A DNA stretch of 64,000 bases from Pseudomonadota bacterium (lineage in GTDB: Bacteria > Pseudomonadota > Alphaproteobacteria > Rhizobiales > Hyphomicrobiaceae), in NCBI GenBank assembly GCA_023412805.1, contig JAEZRM010000149.1:1-64000 (forward strand), in the 5' to 3' direction. Position numbers and translations under genes: made by a program. Numbering within the stretch: position 1 is the stretch's first letter; each line of letters begins with the position of its first letter. The notes below the pieces were generated by a model that did no database searches, was not told the origin of the DNA, and was given only the letters and a program-made list of their open reading frames with translations. This document shows, one piece after another, positions 8,790 to 17,706 of this stretch.

Positions 8790-10070
8790 GTGCTGGGAGT
8801 TGGCATCGGCATTTTGGCCGGACTGGTGCTCGCGGGACTGCCGATCTGGATCGCACTGACCGTGAGCGCCATCTTCCTGACGTTCTTCTTCATGGCGATG
8901 CCCGCAGTCAGTGTGCCGATGACGATGTTCGGCAGCATAGACAGCTTCGTGCTGCTCGCGGTACCGTTCTTCCTGCTCGCCGGCAATATCATGGCCTACT
9001 GTGGCCCTGCCCGATACATCTACGACGCAGTCGACAGTTACGTCGGCCACATCAAGGGCGGGATGGCGTTTACGACCGTGCTCACCTGTATGGTCTACGC
9101 AGCGATCACCGGGTCGACGACAGCGACGCTTGCCGGCGTCGCCGCGCTTGCCACGCCGCCGATGGTGCGCGCCGGCTACAGCAAGGAGTTCATCGCCGGC
9201 CTGCTCTCCGTGAGCAGCACGCTCGGGCAGATGATCCCCCCCAGTATCATCATGATCCTCTACGGCGCGCTCGCTCAGCAGAACGCAGGCCTGCTCTTTA
9301 TCGCCGGTATTGTTCCTGGCATTCTGATCGGCCTCGCGCTCGGCGTCACGGGAATGCTACTCAGCCGCAAGTACCAGCGTGATCAGCAGACGCGTCAGAG
9401 CTGGGCACAGTGCGGTCAGGCGACAATAAAGGCACTCCCGGCCATATTCATGCCGATCATCGTGTTGGGCGGTATCTACGGCGGGGTCTTCACACCCACT
9501 GAAGCGGCTGCGGTCTCTTGCGTCTATGGTTTGCTGATTGCAGCCTTCGTTTATCGAGGCATCACCTGGCACAATTTCTATCATCAGGCGGTGAAGGGCG
9601 CGGTCAGCAACAGCTCGATGATCTTTTTGCTCGTAGCGGGAGCGCTACTCTTCACATCACCACTGGCTTTCGCGCGCCTGCCGCAGGAAGTCGCCGCCTG
9701 GACGATCGGCTCCGGCTTGTCGCCCATGGAGCTCGTTCTGATGATCACCCTGCTTTGGCTCATCATGGGGATGTTCCTCGACCCCCTGCCCATCATGTAC
9801 TTGACCGTGCCGGTGGTGCTGCCTGCCCTGATCGCTGCTGACGTGAACCTGATCTACATGAACGTGATCCTGGTCCTGAGTATGCAGATCGCCCAGATCA
9901 CGCCACCGTTCGGCATCTCCCTGTATGTGACGAGCGGTATCATGGGCGTACCTATCACTCGTGTGGTGCGCGCGTCCCTGCCATTCCTGCTGGTACTTCT
10001 GGTGTGCTTGGCTGTGCTGCTTGCCTTTCCCCAGATCAGTTTGTTCCTCCCCGAGCTCATGTCGAAATAG
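8790..10070 (+). CDS. TRAP transporter large permease (DctM)
   Basis: This 426-residue integral membrane protein of about 12 helices is the transport subunit that moves substrate with sodium. The two internal-repeat signatures are seen: TGSTTATLAGVAALATPPM with SSTLGQMIPPSIIMI in the first half, and MGMFLDPLPIMYLTVPV with ITPPFGISLYV in the second. The GTG start at 8790 follows GGGGAGA by seven bases; codons upstream in the open frame encode arginine-rich, non-membrane sequence and are rejected. Length matches the family. It is the last gene of the DctP-DctQ-DctM operon. Confidence 0.93.
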   Translation: MLGVGIGILAGLVLAGLPIWIALTVSAIFLTFFFMAMPAVSVPMTMFGSIDSFVLLAVPFFLLAGNIMAYCGPARYIYDAVDSYVGHIKGGMAFTTVLTCMVYAAITGSTTATLAGVAALATPPMVRAGYSKEFIAGLLSVSSTLGQMIPPSIIMILYGALAQQNAGLLFIAGIVPGILIGLALGVTGMLLSRKYQRDQQTRQSWAQCGQATIKALPAIFMPIIVLGGIYGGVFTPTEAAAVSCVYGLLIAAFVYRGITWHNFYHQAVKGAVSNSSMIFLLVAGALLFTSPLAFARLPQEVAAWTIGSGLSPMELVLMITLLWLIMGMFLDPLPIMYLTVPVVLPALIAADVNLIYMNVILVLSMQIAQITPPFGISLYVTSGIMGVPITRVVRASLPFLLVLLVCLAVLLAFPQISLFLPELMSK

Positions 10071-10576
10071 GACAAAGCCCATTGTGTTTTCGCGAGGCCG
10101 CGCTTTAGTTGGGCAGCTCGAGACAGTCTGATCAATGTGCGCAACGGCACTCGTTCTGGGGGGGCGAAAATTGCCTTCTCATGCGGATCGAGGGGCTCGG
10201 CTCGGGAGATAGCCGAAAAAAAGAAGGTCGGCATTTATCCGCCCTACGCTCTCGCCAGAATCTGGACGCGATCGCAGCCGCGCTCTATCTGCAGGTCAGC
10301 TTAGGAGGTTGGAGAGGGCTGAAGGCAAGTCATGCAGTAAGCGGTCGACCACCGAGATCGGCAAAACCCATCGATCCCAGGGCGCCTCGAGCGCGTGCTT
10401 TCGATCGGGAGCTGATCTTGCGGATGGCACGCGCATCGGTGTTCGCGCCGAGCAGAAAGTCCGTACACATGGGCGCTACCGATCAGCACGGCGTGACAAG
10501 TCAAAAAGTCCTTGCCAACAGGATGCCGTCCACACATGGGATCGATCGTAGCGGCCTGTAATGAGGAATCCCTGAG
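10071..10576. other. intergenic stretch, no gene recognised
   Basis: The 506 bases between the DctM gene and the DUF2945 gene contain long open frames on both strands, the longest covering 10109-10561. Their translations are arginine- and serine-rich without recognisable motifs or ribosome sites. It may be decayed sequence at the border of an accessory segment. Confidence 0.45.
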
Positions 10577-10786
10577 ATGACTAAGCGGTTCAAGATTGGC
10601 GACCACGTCAGATGGAATTCCGAGGCAGGCCACGTGACCGGCAGGATCATTGCCGTTCACACCTCGGACTTCGTCTTCAAGGGTTACACGCACCACGCGC
10701 CGGAGAACGATCCACAATACGAAATCACGAGCGACAAGACGGATCATATCGCGGCTCACAAGGGTAGCGCCCTCGAGTATGCATGA
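10577..10786 (+). CDS. DUF2945 (HVA1-family) Tudor-like small protein
   Basis: This is a 69-residue protein matching the DUF2945 / hypervirulence-associated HVA1 family. It begins with the FKIGDHVRWNSEAG motif, continues GHVTGRIIAVHT and ends with the typical DPQYEITSDKTDHIAAHKGS pattern. The fold is a small SH3/Tudor-like barrel. The bacterial role is unknown, though the gene often lies beside stress or DUF488 genes. It is preceded by a weak purine-rich site, and its stop codon overlaps the ATG of the next frame (ATGA), indicating translational coupling to the broken DUF488 gene that follows. It is complete for the family. Confidence 0.85.
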   Translation: MTKRFKIGDHVRWNSEAGHVTGRIIAVHTSDFVFKGYTHHAPENDPQYEITSDKTDHIAAHKGSALEYA

Positions 10787-11052
10787 TGGATGGCGGCATC
10801 CCCTTCTTCACGATCGGCCATTCGAACCGGAGCATCGGAGAGTTCACTGAGCTGTTAAGGGACGTCGACATCCACATCCTGGCCGACATCAGAACGGTCC
10901 CGAGATCGAGGGCCAATCCGCAGTACGCCAAGGGCGAGATAGGCATCGCGCCATTCGAGATGGGCTATACGCCATGTCGCCAGCGGTGGCATGAGGAGCG
11001 TCCCTACGCCGATGCCGCTGACGGCCAGATCAGAGGCCAAGCCGGTGCTTGA
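10783..11052 (+). pseudogene. DUF488 protein, 3'-truncated and frameshifted
   Basis: The first 45 codons are clearly DUF488: FFTIGHSNRS, then LADIRTVPRSRANPQYAKGE. The family is normally 120-180 residues. After codon 65 the frame no longer matches. A switch near 10970 into another frame restores a VASGGMR-like stretch comparable to the family's LPALGG motif, then similarity is lost entirely. Sequence of a DNA glycosylase follows instead. The gene is coupled to the intact DUF2945 gene upstream. The simplest reading is a frameshift plus a deletion joining two neighbouring genes. Confidence 0.75.
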
Positions 11053-11185
11053 CGAACCAGCGCTGCACAACGCCGAGCGTCGGGACGTATTGCGCGAGAT
11101 CGGCAAGGCCTGGGCGCCGCATAGGACTGTGGCTGCGTGGTATCTCTGGCGCGTTCCACGCGAACGCGCAAATACCCTGAAGTGA
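10991..11185 (+). pseudogene. C-terminal fragment of an AlkA-like DNA-3-methyladenine glycosylase
   Basis: The frame ends with KAWAPHRTVAAWYLWR, the characteristic last helix of helix-hairpin-helix DNA-3-methyladenine glycosylases of the AlkA family (usual form WRPYRSVAAWYLWR). About 40 residues match; the catalytic aspartate, the helix-hairpin-helix and everything upstream are missing. It overlaps the damaged 3' part of the DUF488 frame, so both are relics fused by a deletion. No function is expected. Confidence 0.65.
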
Positions 11186-11247
11186 CGAACGATCATCTCG
11201 GAGCGCTACCCATTGAGCGGGCCAGGTGGCATCTGGAGGTCATTACT

Positions 11248-11322
11248 ATGATCGGTCTGTTCGTGTTGGGGATCATTCTCGTCGCGATGCGCGGGGCGTT
11301 CGTTTGCCGGCCGGTCGAGTAG
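11248..11322 (+). CDS. putative 24-residue membrane peptide
   Basis: A strong ribosome site (TGGAGGT, seven-base spacing) precedes an ATG that opens a 24-codon frame ending in TAG. The peptide begins MIGLFVLGIILVAMRG, a short hydrophobic helix followed by a basic, cysteine-containing tail. This is typical of small membrane proteins but is not a family I can name. It lies between the glycosylase remnant and the MFS gene on the other strand. It could also be the stump of a longer lost gene. Confidence 0.4.
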   Translation: MIGLFVLGIILVAMRGAFVCRPVE

Positions 11323-11359
11323 GCGGCAAGAGAGATGCATCGAGGAGAGCCGTCAATGC

Positions 11360-12583
11360 TTACGGCCGAGCTCTCGGCAAGCGCAGCACAAGAAATCCAA
11401 TCACCAGCACGTTGGCGATGTTGAAGATGATGCCTGTCATGAATGCCGGCGCGTACGTGCCGAATTGGTCGTAGAGCAGGCCCGCCAACCAACTACCGAC
11501 GGCCATGCCGCTCATACCTGCAAACAGCGTGAGCGGCATCCTCCACGACGCTTCCGATGATGGAAACACGTCACGCACGGCAACAGAGTAAGCCGGAATG
11601 ATGCCGGCGAAACCGAGGCCGTAGGCGGCGGCGACAACGAACAGGCCAGCTTCATCTTGCGTAAGAGAGAAGGCCACAATCGCCATCGCCTGCAAGATCG
11701 AGCCCGCCAGAACCGTGCCGAGGCCGCCAATGCGATCGGCCAGTGCGCCCCAGGCCTGCCGGGCCAGAAAAGCGGCTGCGAGCATGACCGACAGCATGGT
11801 CGCGCCACGGGCTGGTGAAATGCCGATATCGGTACAGAAGGCGACCAGATGTGCCTGCGGCAGAGCCATCGGAATACAACAGAAGAAGGCGGCTGCACAC
11901 ATGAGCACCTGCACCACATTAGGCGGCATCCCACCGAATTGTCGTTCCGGAGTCGCGGCGGCAGTTGCAATTCGTGACGGAGCGGGAACGGGCTTGAGTA
12001 GAAGTGCCGCCGGCAACAGAACCACCAACACCAGAATGCCGTATCCCATCATGAGCGCTTGCCATCCGATGCTCGAAAAGGCCCGCTCAAAAAGCGCAGG
12101 CCAGACGACGCCTGCGAAATACTGCCCCGAAGAGATGAGAGCGATTGCCGTTCCGCGGCGGCGATCGAACCATCGACTGATGTAAATCAGCAGCGGGGGA
12201 TGGATTGCGCTATTGCCAAAAAGGCCCATCAGGATGTGGCCGGCAAAGAGTGCCCAAATCGAACCGAGTGAAGCGAGTGCGAGCCCAGCAGCGGTCATGC
12301 AAACGCCGAATGCGACGATGGTGCGAATGCCAATGCGATCGGCGAGCCACCCCATCAGGATGCCGCCCAAGCCCGTGCCAATCCAGACAAGCGCGATGAT
12401 CAGAGATACGAAAGAGCGGTCTGTGTTCAGCGCTTCCTGAATTGGCTTCAACCCAACTACCAGGAGCAGTGGCGATCCGTAGGCAATCGTCAGAACTGCA
12501 AGGACGTACCAAGCGGTCCGCCAAGATGCTGTGGTCTCAATGCTGGCTGACGCTTTGCCGTCGGCACCGGAGCCCCCGTCCAT
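11360..12583 (-). CDS. MFS transporter (OFA-like)
   Basis: This is a 407-residue major-facilitator permease with twelve hydrophobic segments. The loop 2-3 signature is GWLADRIGIRTIV, and its repeat in the second half is GALADRIGGLGTVL, marking the two six-helix bundles. The N-terminal helix and IEALV-type loop resemble the oxalate/formate antiporter-like and monocarboxylate branch, so a carboxylate substrate is plausible but not shown. The ATG at 12583 (after GGGGAAG) is preferred to the one at 12601, which has no site. It is divergent from the EamA transporter gene, with about 215 bases between starts. Confidence 0.88.
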   Translation of the reverse strand: MDGGSGADGKASASIETTASWRTAWYVLAVLTIAYGSPLLLVVGLKPIQEALNTDRSFVSLIIALVWIGTGLGGILMGWLADRIGIRTIVAFGVCMTAAGLALASLGSIWALFAGHILMGLFGNSAIHPPLLIYISRWFDRRRGTAIALISSGQYFAGVVWPALFERAFSSIGWQALMMGYGILVLVVLLPAALLLKPVPAPSRIATAAATPERQFGGMPPNVVQVLMCAAAFFCCIPMALPQAHLVAFCTDIGISPARGATMLSVMLAAAFLARQAWGALADRIGGLGTVLAGSILQAMAIVAFSLTQDEAGLFVVAAAYGLGFAGIIPAYSVAVRDVFPSSEASWRMPLTLFAGMSGMAVGSWLAGLLYDQFGTYAPAFMTGIIFNIANVLVIGFLVLRLPRARP

Positions 12584-12799
12584 AACGCTTCCCCACTTCA
12601 TGCTTGTTCTTGGCGCCGATCGTAGAGGCGAGTTTGGCGATCACAAGACTTCTATTTGGAGGACTGACCTGCTCTCCCGCCGCTGGCGTTGGTCGATTGA
12701 CGATTTTCGAGACGCTTCATATACGGACGCGCGGTCCGCGGCGGGACACGTCAAGCTATTCGAGGCATGGATTGCGGATATTTTCCTCAGGGCAACAAA

Positions 12800-13696
12800 A
12801 TGACCGTCACTAGCCGGGGCGTGGTGGCCCTGATTGCGACCACGCTTGGCTGGGCGAGTGGCTGGGTTGGCACGAAGATCGTTCTGCAGACATGGACGCC
12901 CATGTTCTGTCGCGGGCTGGCCGGAGTCATTGCCGCACTGCTATTGGCGGCGCTGGCGAACTATCGAGGTGAGCGGCTGGCGGTACCTCCGGGCGCATGG
13001 CCACGCCTCGGTTTCGCAGCGCTGACAAACGTGTTCGCCTGGATGGGGCTTGCGGCTATCAGCCTTGTCTGGCTGACGGTCAGCGAAGCGACGCTTCTTG
13101 TCTTCACGATGCCCATCTGGTCGACGTTGATCGCGTGGGGCGTGCAAGGTGAGCAGCCCAATTTGCGAGGTTTTCTCGCGCTTGCCCTGGGGTTCTCCGG
13201 TATCATCGTGCTGTTTGGTCCCAACGTCGTTTCAATTGACATGGGCAAGCTGCCGGGTATGGCCTTCGCGCTTAGCTCCGCGATCCTGTTCGCGGCCGGC
13301 GCCGTCCTCAATTCGAGGTCGCTGCCACTACCGCCGTTTGCCTCGATTTCCTGGCAGCTGATTCTTGGCTGCTTGCCACTGCTGATTTTGGGCATCACCA
13401 TTGAGAAGCCGCGCTTGTTCGCGCTCGATGTGCCCGGCTTCTGGGCGATGATCTACATGGTCCTTGTCCCGATGGGCCTCTGCTTCATCATGTGGTTCGA
13501 GGCACTCCGGCACTTGTCACCGGTGGTGGCGTCGATGGGCACACTGCTGGTGCCACTGGTCGGCACTGTGTTGGCTGCACTCGTTCTTGGAGAGCCGCTC
13601 GGTTCGCGGGAGGTCGTAGCGATGGCCCTCACGCTGACCGGAGTCTTGCTTGCTCTGTTAACACCTCGTCGCAGGCCATCCGTTGGCCGGGGTTGA
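12800..13696 (+). CDS. EamA/DMT-family transporter
   Basis: This is a 298-residue membrane protein with ten helices in two EamA repeats (about residues 5-135 and 150-285). The first repeat has the WASGWVGTKIVL helix and the conserved SEATLLVFTMPIW segment. The second ends with VASMGTLLVPLVGTVLAALVLGEPLG, the diagnostic EamA segment. The family exports amino acids, nucleobases or other metabolites. An upstream ATG at 12767 is possible, but the one at 12800 begins closer to helix one and follows CAGGG. It is divergent from the MFS gene. Confidence 0.88.
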   Translation: MTVTSRGVVALIATTLGWASGWVGTKIVLQTWTPMFCRGLAGVIAALLLAALANYRGERLAVPPGAWPRLGFAALTNVFAWMGLAAISLVWLTVSEATLLVFTMPIWSTLIAWGVQGEQPNLRGFLALALGFSGIIVLFGPNVVSIDMGKLPGMAFALSSAILFAAGAVLNSRSLPLPPFASISWQLILGCLPLLILGITIEKPRLFALDVPGFWAMIYMVLVPMGLCFIMWFEALRHLSPVVASMGTLLVPLVGTVLAALVLGEPLGSREVVAMALTLTGVLLALLTPRRRPSVGRG

Positions 13697-13928
13697 TCTG
13701 TTACGGCTTGGCCCGCACGAAACCACTTTGATGGCAACGCGGTTCGAGCGCCGATGATCCGACGCGTTTGAATGAGCGAGACGAGGCGAGCAGTGGAGTG
13801 CCCCGTCGGCCGTCGAGTAGTCAAGGAATGGCGACGATTTGGTCTGCCCCTGCTCGCGAGACCAGGAATTAAGTTGGAGCCGGACCGCTATCCGCCAGCA
13901 TCTGGTCGGTGTGAGCGCAGCTTTGTAG

Positions 13929-14837
13929 TCAATCCCAAGGCGGCACCGGCCCCAGGCGCGCCGCCAGAAAATCAATCGTTGCGCGGACCTTGGCAGGAGG
14001 ACGCCGGTCCGCAGGGTAGATGGCATAAACACCACCGAGTTCGATCGGATCATGATCGAGCTTCAGCGGGGTCAACAATCCGGCGCGGATCTCGCGCGCC
14101 ACCAGAAATGTCGGTTGGTAGACGATGCCCTGCCCGGCGATGGCCGCTGCTACCAGGGCGTCGCCGTTGTTGGCACTGAGAGTCCCCTTGATGGTGACCA
14201 CGGCCTTGCCGTCGCGGCCGAACGTCCAGCGATCGGCACCAACGACGCGTGACAGCGTGTAGCCAAGGCACGTGTGCTTCTTCAGATCGGCGATCGTTCG
14301 CGGACGGCCACGCGCGGCGATGTACGACGGTGCCGCGCATACGACCGTGCGACACGGCGCAAGACGGCGGGCGGCCAGTGACGAATTCTCGAGCGACCCG
14401 ATGCGGATGGCGAGATCCCATCCTTCCTCGATGAGGTCCACCTGCCGATCGTTGAGGCCGAGGTCGATCGTGAGCGCCGGATGTTGTGCCGCTAGCCCGG
14501 GAAGTCGTGGCGCAATCTCGCGTATACCGAATGACACGGGCGCATTGAGGCGCAATGTGCCGCGCACCTGTGTTGTCTCGGCTGACGCCGCTGCATCCGC
14601 ATCGTCGATCTCCGATAGAATCCGCTCGACCGCCTCCAGATAGTTGCGACCGGCCTCCGTCAGGCTGATCCGCCGCGTTGTCCGGTGCAAGAGCCTGGCT
14701 CCAAGCCGCTCCTCTATGGCCGCCATGTGCTTTGTGGCCATGGTCTGGGACATGCCGAGCGCTCGCGCTGCCGCCGACAGGCTGCCGAGGGCCGCGACGC
14801 GGGCAAAGACCTGCATTCCGGTGACGCGATCAAGCAT
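13929..14837 (-). CDS. LysR-family transcriptional regulator
   Basis: This 302-residue regulator has the LysR winged helix-turn-helix at residues 1-65 (SLSAAARALGMSQTMATKHM, then LGARLLHRTTRRISLTEAG) and a periplasmic-binding-like effector domain at about residues 90-295. It belongs to the large branch typified by the LHRTTRR wing. The gene is divergent from the VOC dioxygenase operon, with a 183-base shared region that contains an inverted repeat, so it most likely regulates that operon and itself. The start is ATG at 14837 with a GAGATGAGA site; M8 is an alternative. Confidence 0.9.
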   Translation of the reverse strand: MLDRVTGMQVFARVAALGSLSAAARALGMSQTMATKHMAAIEERLGARLLHRTTRRISLTEAGRNYLEAVERILSEIDDADAAASAETTQVRGTLRLNAPVSFGIREIAPRLPGLAAQHPALTIDLGLNDRQVDLIEEGWDLAIRIGSLENSSLAARRLAPCRTVVCAAPSYIAARGRPRTIADLKKHTCLGYTLSRVVGADRWTFGRDGKAVVTIKGTLSANNGDALVAAAIAGQGIVYQPTFLVAREIRAGLLTPLKLDHDPIELGGVYAIYPADRRPPAKVRATIDFLAARLGPVPPWD

Positions 14838-14872
14838 ATCTCATCTCACACTATAGGTATGAGGTATTATCA

Positions 14873-14891
14873 TTGATTGGGCCGTTATCAA
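14873..14891. promoter_or_regulatory. candidate LysR operator
   Basis: TTGAT-N9-ATCAA is a perfect five-base inverted repeat, 36 bases from the LysR start and 130 from the dioxygenase start, in an AT-rich divergent promoter region. LysR sites are usually interrupted palindromes of about this length, although the strict T-N11-A form is not matched. Confidence 0.35.
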
Positions 14892-15020
14892 ACTGAACTA
14901 TCGAACACATATCAATCAATGAAACACAACGATCCCGTGCGCCGGCCAGCCGATCGAGACGGTGCCGGAGGGAGTGGCGCGACGTCCGTTCGTTCCATGA
15001 ACCGTCTTTTGGAGGCTCCT

Positions 15021-15887
15021 ATGTCCTCAAATCTTGCGATCCAGCTCGATGCTCCATCCGCGCTGCTTGCACCCGGCGCGGTAACGCTCAACGTTCGCAA
15101 TCTCGAGGCCGTTGGCCGCTTCTATGAAGAAGCCATTGGACTACATCGCATGGGGGGCGAGCGCGACACCGCGCACTTTGGCGACGGCCGCTCAGTGCTG
15201 CTCGTTCTCCGCCAGCGTGACGTTGACCACGAGCCTATCGGTTTCGCCGGCCTCTTTCACACCGCCTTTCTCTTGCCCACGCGGGCGGATCTCGCCGGCT
15301 GGCTGCGTCGCGCGGTCAAGTCGGGCGTTCGGTTGGATGGCGCCTCGGACCATAAGGTGAGCGAGGCGCTCTATCTCAAGGATCCGGAGGGCAACGGCAT
15401 CGAAATATACGCCGATCGTCCCCGCGACATCTGGCGTTGGAAGCATGGCAAGGTTCTCATGTCGACGGATCCACTCGACGTGGAGGGGCTTATTCAAGCA
15501 GCAGGGCGTGATCACCCCGATGTGACACGTGTGTCGCGCGGCACCGTCGTCGGCCACGTTCATCTGCGCGTAGGCGGTATTCCAGAAGCCGAGATGTTCT
15601 ATCGTGACGTTCTTGGTCTCGACGTCACCAGCCATTACCCCGGCGCCGCATTCTACGCTACCGGCGGCTATCACCACCATGTCGCGACCAACATCTGGCG
15701 CAGCCGCAATGCTCCGAAGCGCTCAGGAACCACGACCGGTCTCGCCTCGTTCGAGCTCGTAGCGGCCGATTCCGACACCTTCGACGCATCGGCGGAACGG
15801 CTCCTCGCCGTCGGAGCCAGGCGACGTGGCGATGCGATCGAAGCTGCCGATCCCTGGGGTAATGTTGTGCTGCTGAAACGAAGCTAG
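15021..15887 (+). CDS. VOC-family dioxygenase (CatE-like)
   Basis: This 288-residue protein is made of two vicinal-oxygen-chelate domains (about residues 14-135 and 165-285). The first contains VTLNVRNLEAVGRFYEEAIGL and GNGIEIYADRPRD; the second contains VGHVHLRVGG, with the His expected to bind metal, and HHHVATNIW. This is the pattern of CatE-type catechol-2,3-dioxygenases, iron(II) extradiol ring-cleaving enzymes, though many relatives have other substrates. The ATG at 15021 follows GGAGG by five bases; upstream in-frame codons are rejected. It is the first gene of a three-gene operon with a flavin reductase and a dehydrogenase. Confidence 0.87.
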   Translation: MSSNLAIQLDAPSALLAPGAVTLNVRNLEAVGRFYEEAIGLHRMGGERDTAHFGDGRSVLLVLRQRDVDHEPIGFAGLFHTAFLLPTRADLAGWLRRAVKSGVRLDGASDHKVSEALYLKDPEGNGIEIYADRPRDIWRWKHGKVLMSTDPLDVEGLIQAAGRDHPDVTRVSRGTVVGHVHLRVGGIPEAEMFYRDVLGLDVTSHYPGAAFYATGGYHHHVATNIWRSRNAPKRSGTTTGLASFELVAADSDTFDASAERLLAVGARRRGDAIEAADPWGNVVLLKRS

Positions 15888-15940
15888 AGCCATCAGCTCC
15901 GAGTTCAGAGCCGTTGCTAAAGCCATCGAAGGAGGACATC

Positions 15941-16492
15941 GTGAAAAACAAGAAGATCGCTGTCATCGTCGGCAGCCTGCGCCGTGAGAGCTTCAACAGC
16001 AGGCTCGCTGACGCGCTTACGAAACTTGCACCGGCAGGCTTCACATTCAGCACTGTCGAGATCGGCGACCTGCCGCTCTATAATCAGGACGATGATGCCG
16101 ATCAGGCATCGCAGGTGAAACGGCTCAAGTCCGAGATCGCGGCGGCGGACGGCGTTCTCTTCGTTACGCCCGAGTACAATCGTTCCATTCCCGGTGTGCT
16201 CAAGAACGCCATCGATCATGCCTCGCGCCCTTATGGCCAGAGTGCATGGGCGGGTAAGCCAGCCGGCGTGATCGGCATATCCGTCGGCGCCATCGGGACT
16301 TCGCTCGCGCAACAGCATCTGCGCAATATTCTCGCCTATCTCGACATGCCGACGCTCGGCCAGCCTGAAGTCTTCCTCCAGATGAAGGACGACCTGTTCG
16401 AAGGTGATGGCAGCGTTGGCGCCGCGAGCCGCAAGTTTCTGCAAGGCTGGATGGATCGATATGTCGCCTGGGTGAACAAGCACGCTTCCTAG
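15941..16492 (+). CDS. NADPH-dependent FMN reductase family protein
   Basis: This is a 183-residue flavodoxin-fold protein. The phosphate-binding loop VGSLRRESFNSRLA near the N-terminus, LPLYNQDDD, and the FMN-ring motif TPEYNRSIPGVLKNAIDHASRP are those of NAD(P)H:FMN or quinone reductases of the chromate-reductase/azoreductase-like group. The GTG at 15941 is chosen because GGAGG lies five bases upstream; the ATG at 15914 has no site. It sits 53 bases after the dioxygenase gene and probably shares its transcript, so it may reduce quinones or supply reduced flavin in the same pathway. Confidence 0.9.
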   Translation: MKNKKIAVIVGSLRRESFNSRLADALTKLAPAGFTFSTVEIGDLPLYNQDDDADQASQVKRLKSEIAAADGVLFVTPEYNRSIPGVLKNAIDHASRPYGQSAWAGKPAGVIGISVGAIGTSLAQQHLRNILAYLDMPTLGQPEVFLQMKDDLFEGDGSVGAASRKFLQGWMDRYVAWVNKHAS

Positions 16493-16625
16493 TCGGCACA
16501 ATGGGCGCCGCCACTTACCTCCCGTCAAGTGGACGGTTCGCCAAATGCCACAACGGATCCTCAACAAAGGTTCCTCGGTGCAATCATCCTATTCATCGAG
16601 GAGCCATCCAAGTCAGGAGACGAAT

Positions 16626-17405
16626 ATGCAAATCGCTGGAAAAATAGCGCTCGTAACAGGCGCTGGCCAGGGCATCGGTCGTGCGATTGCACTGCGCCTC
16701 GCGCGCGATGGCGCTGACATCGCGATCGTGGATGTCAATGACGAGAAGATGAAATCCGTGGCCGATGAGGTCAGGGCCGCCGGTCGTAAGACAACCATCT
16801 TCAAAGCGGATGTCACAAAGCGGGACGATGTCTATGCCGCGGTCGATCACGCTGAAAAGGAACTGGGTGGGTTCGATGTGATGGTCAACAACGCCGGCAT
16901 CGCGCAGGTGCAGCCATTGTCCGATGTCATGCCTGAAGAGGTGGAGAAGATTCTCAAAGTCAACGTCGAGGGCGTGCTGTGGGGTATCCAGGCGGCGGCC
17001 AAGAAGTTCAAAGCGCGAAAGCAGAAGGGTAAGATCATCAGCGCTTCCTCGATTGCGGGGCATGACGGCTTCGCGATGCTCGGCGTCTATTCGGCAACCA
17101 AATTTGCCGTGCGCGCCCTGACCCAAGCTGCGGCCAAGGAATTCGCCAGAGATGGGATCACCGTGAACGCCTACTGCCCCGGCATCGTAGGAACCGACAT
17201 GTGGGTCGAGATCGACAAGCGGTTTGCCGAGATCACGGGCGCCCCGGTCGGGGCAACCTATGAGAAGTATGTGAAGGGCATCGCCTTGGGGCGGGCGCAG
17301 ACGCCGGAAGATGTCGCCGCATTCGTTTCGTTCCTGGCGGGTCCGGACGCAGACTACATGACGGGGCAGGCGCCGTTGATCGACGGCGGACTTGTCTATC
17401 GATAG
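16626..17405 (+). CDS. budC: SDR dehydrogenase, acetoin/diacetyl reductase type
   Basis: This is a 259-residue classical short-chain dehydrogenase. The nucleotide-binding motif TGAGQGIG is followed by VDVNDEK, an Asp after strand two that favours NAD(H). NNAGIA is present, as are the catalytic Ser (ASSIAGHDG) and YSATK (Tyr and Lys). The C-terminal half (YVKGIALGRAQTPEDVAAF and DYMTGQAPLIDGGLVY) closely follows meso-2,3-butanediol dehydrogenase / (S)-acetoin-forming diacetyl reductase, hence the tentative symbol. The ATG at 16626 has AGGAGA five bases upstream. It is the third gene of the LysR-linked operon. The real substrate may be another vicinal diol or diketone. Confidence 0.87.
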   Translation: MQIAGKIALVTGAGQGIGRAIALRLARDGADIAIVDVNDEKMKSVADEVRAAGRKTTIFKADVTKRDDVYAAVDHAEKELGGFDVMVNNAGIAQVQPLSDVMPEEVEKILKVNVEGVLWGIQAAAKKFKARKQKGKIISASSIAGHDGFAMLGVYSATKFAVRALTQAAAKEFARDGITVNAYCPGIVGTDMWVEIDKRFAEITGAPVGATYEKYVKGIALGRAQTPEDVAAFVSFLAGPDADYMTGQAPLIDGGLVYR

Positions 17406-17530
17406 GCAATATGCGGCGACGTGCCGCCTGCCCCAAGGCAGAGTGCGGCACTCCGCGCCTCCCCCTTGTTTGGAAATGCGGTAAAGCCAGTCGGGGAAAT
17501 GGGTAAGGCTGATCGCTAGAAGCGAGCGTT

Positions 17531-17578
17531 GCAGCCCGCCAGTTCGCGCGTCCACTTCGACGCCGTTTGGCGGGCTGC
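17531..17578. terminator. 11-bp inverted repeat downstream of the redox operon
   Basis: GCAGCCCGCCA and TGGCGGGCTGC pair perfectly across a 26-base loop, about 125 bases after the dehydrogenase stop. It is the only structure seen in the 301-base gap 17406-17706. It could be a terminator for the operon, although only two T residues follow. Confidence 0.4.
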
Positions 17579-17706
17579 TTCATGTCCAGCTGGTGGTCGG
17601 TGAGAGACTTGGACGGGCGCTTCGGTGCAATTCTCCAATCTCGGAGCAGCACCGAGATACCAATCGCCGCAAATCGGAGGCGAGATAAGATTATGAGATC
17701 GACGGA

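Noticed and set aside
10109..10561. 150-codon open frame on the plus strand
   Set aside because: The translation is arginine- and serine-rich without a domain, no ribosome site precedes it, and equally long frames lie on the other strand.
17531..17578. Inverted repeat as a phage or integron attachment site
   Set aside because: No integrase, direct repeats or cassette genes nearby; terminator or chance is simpler.
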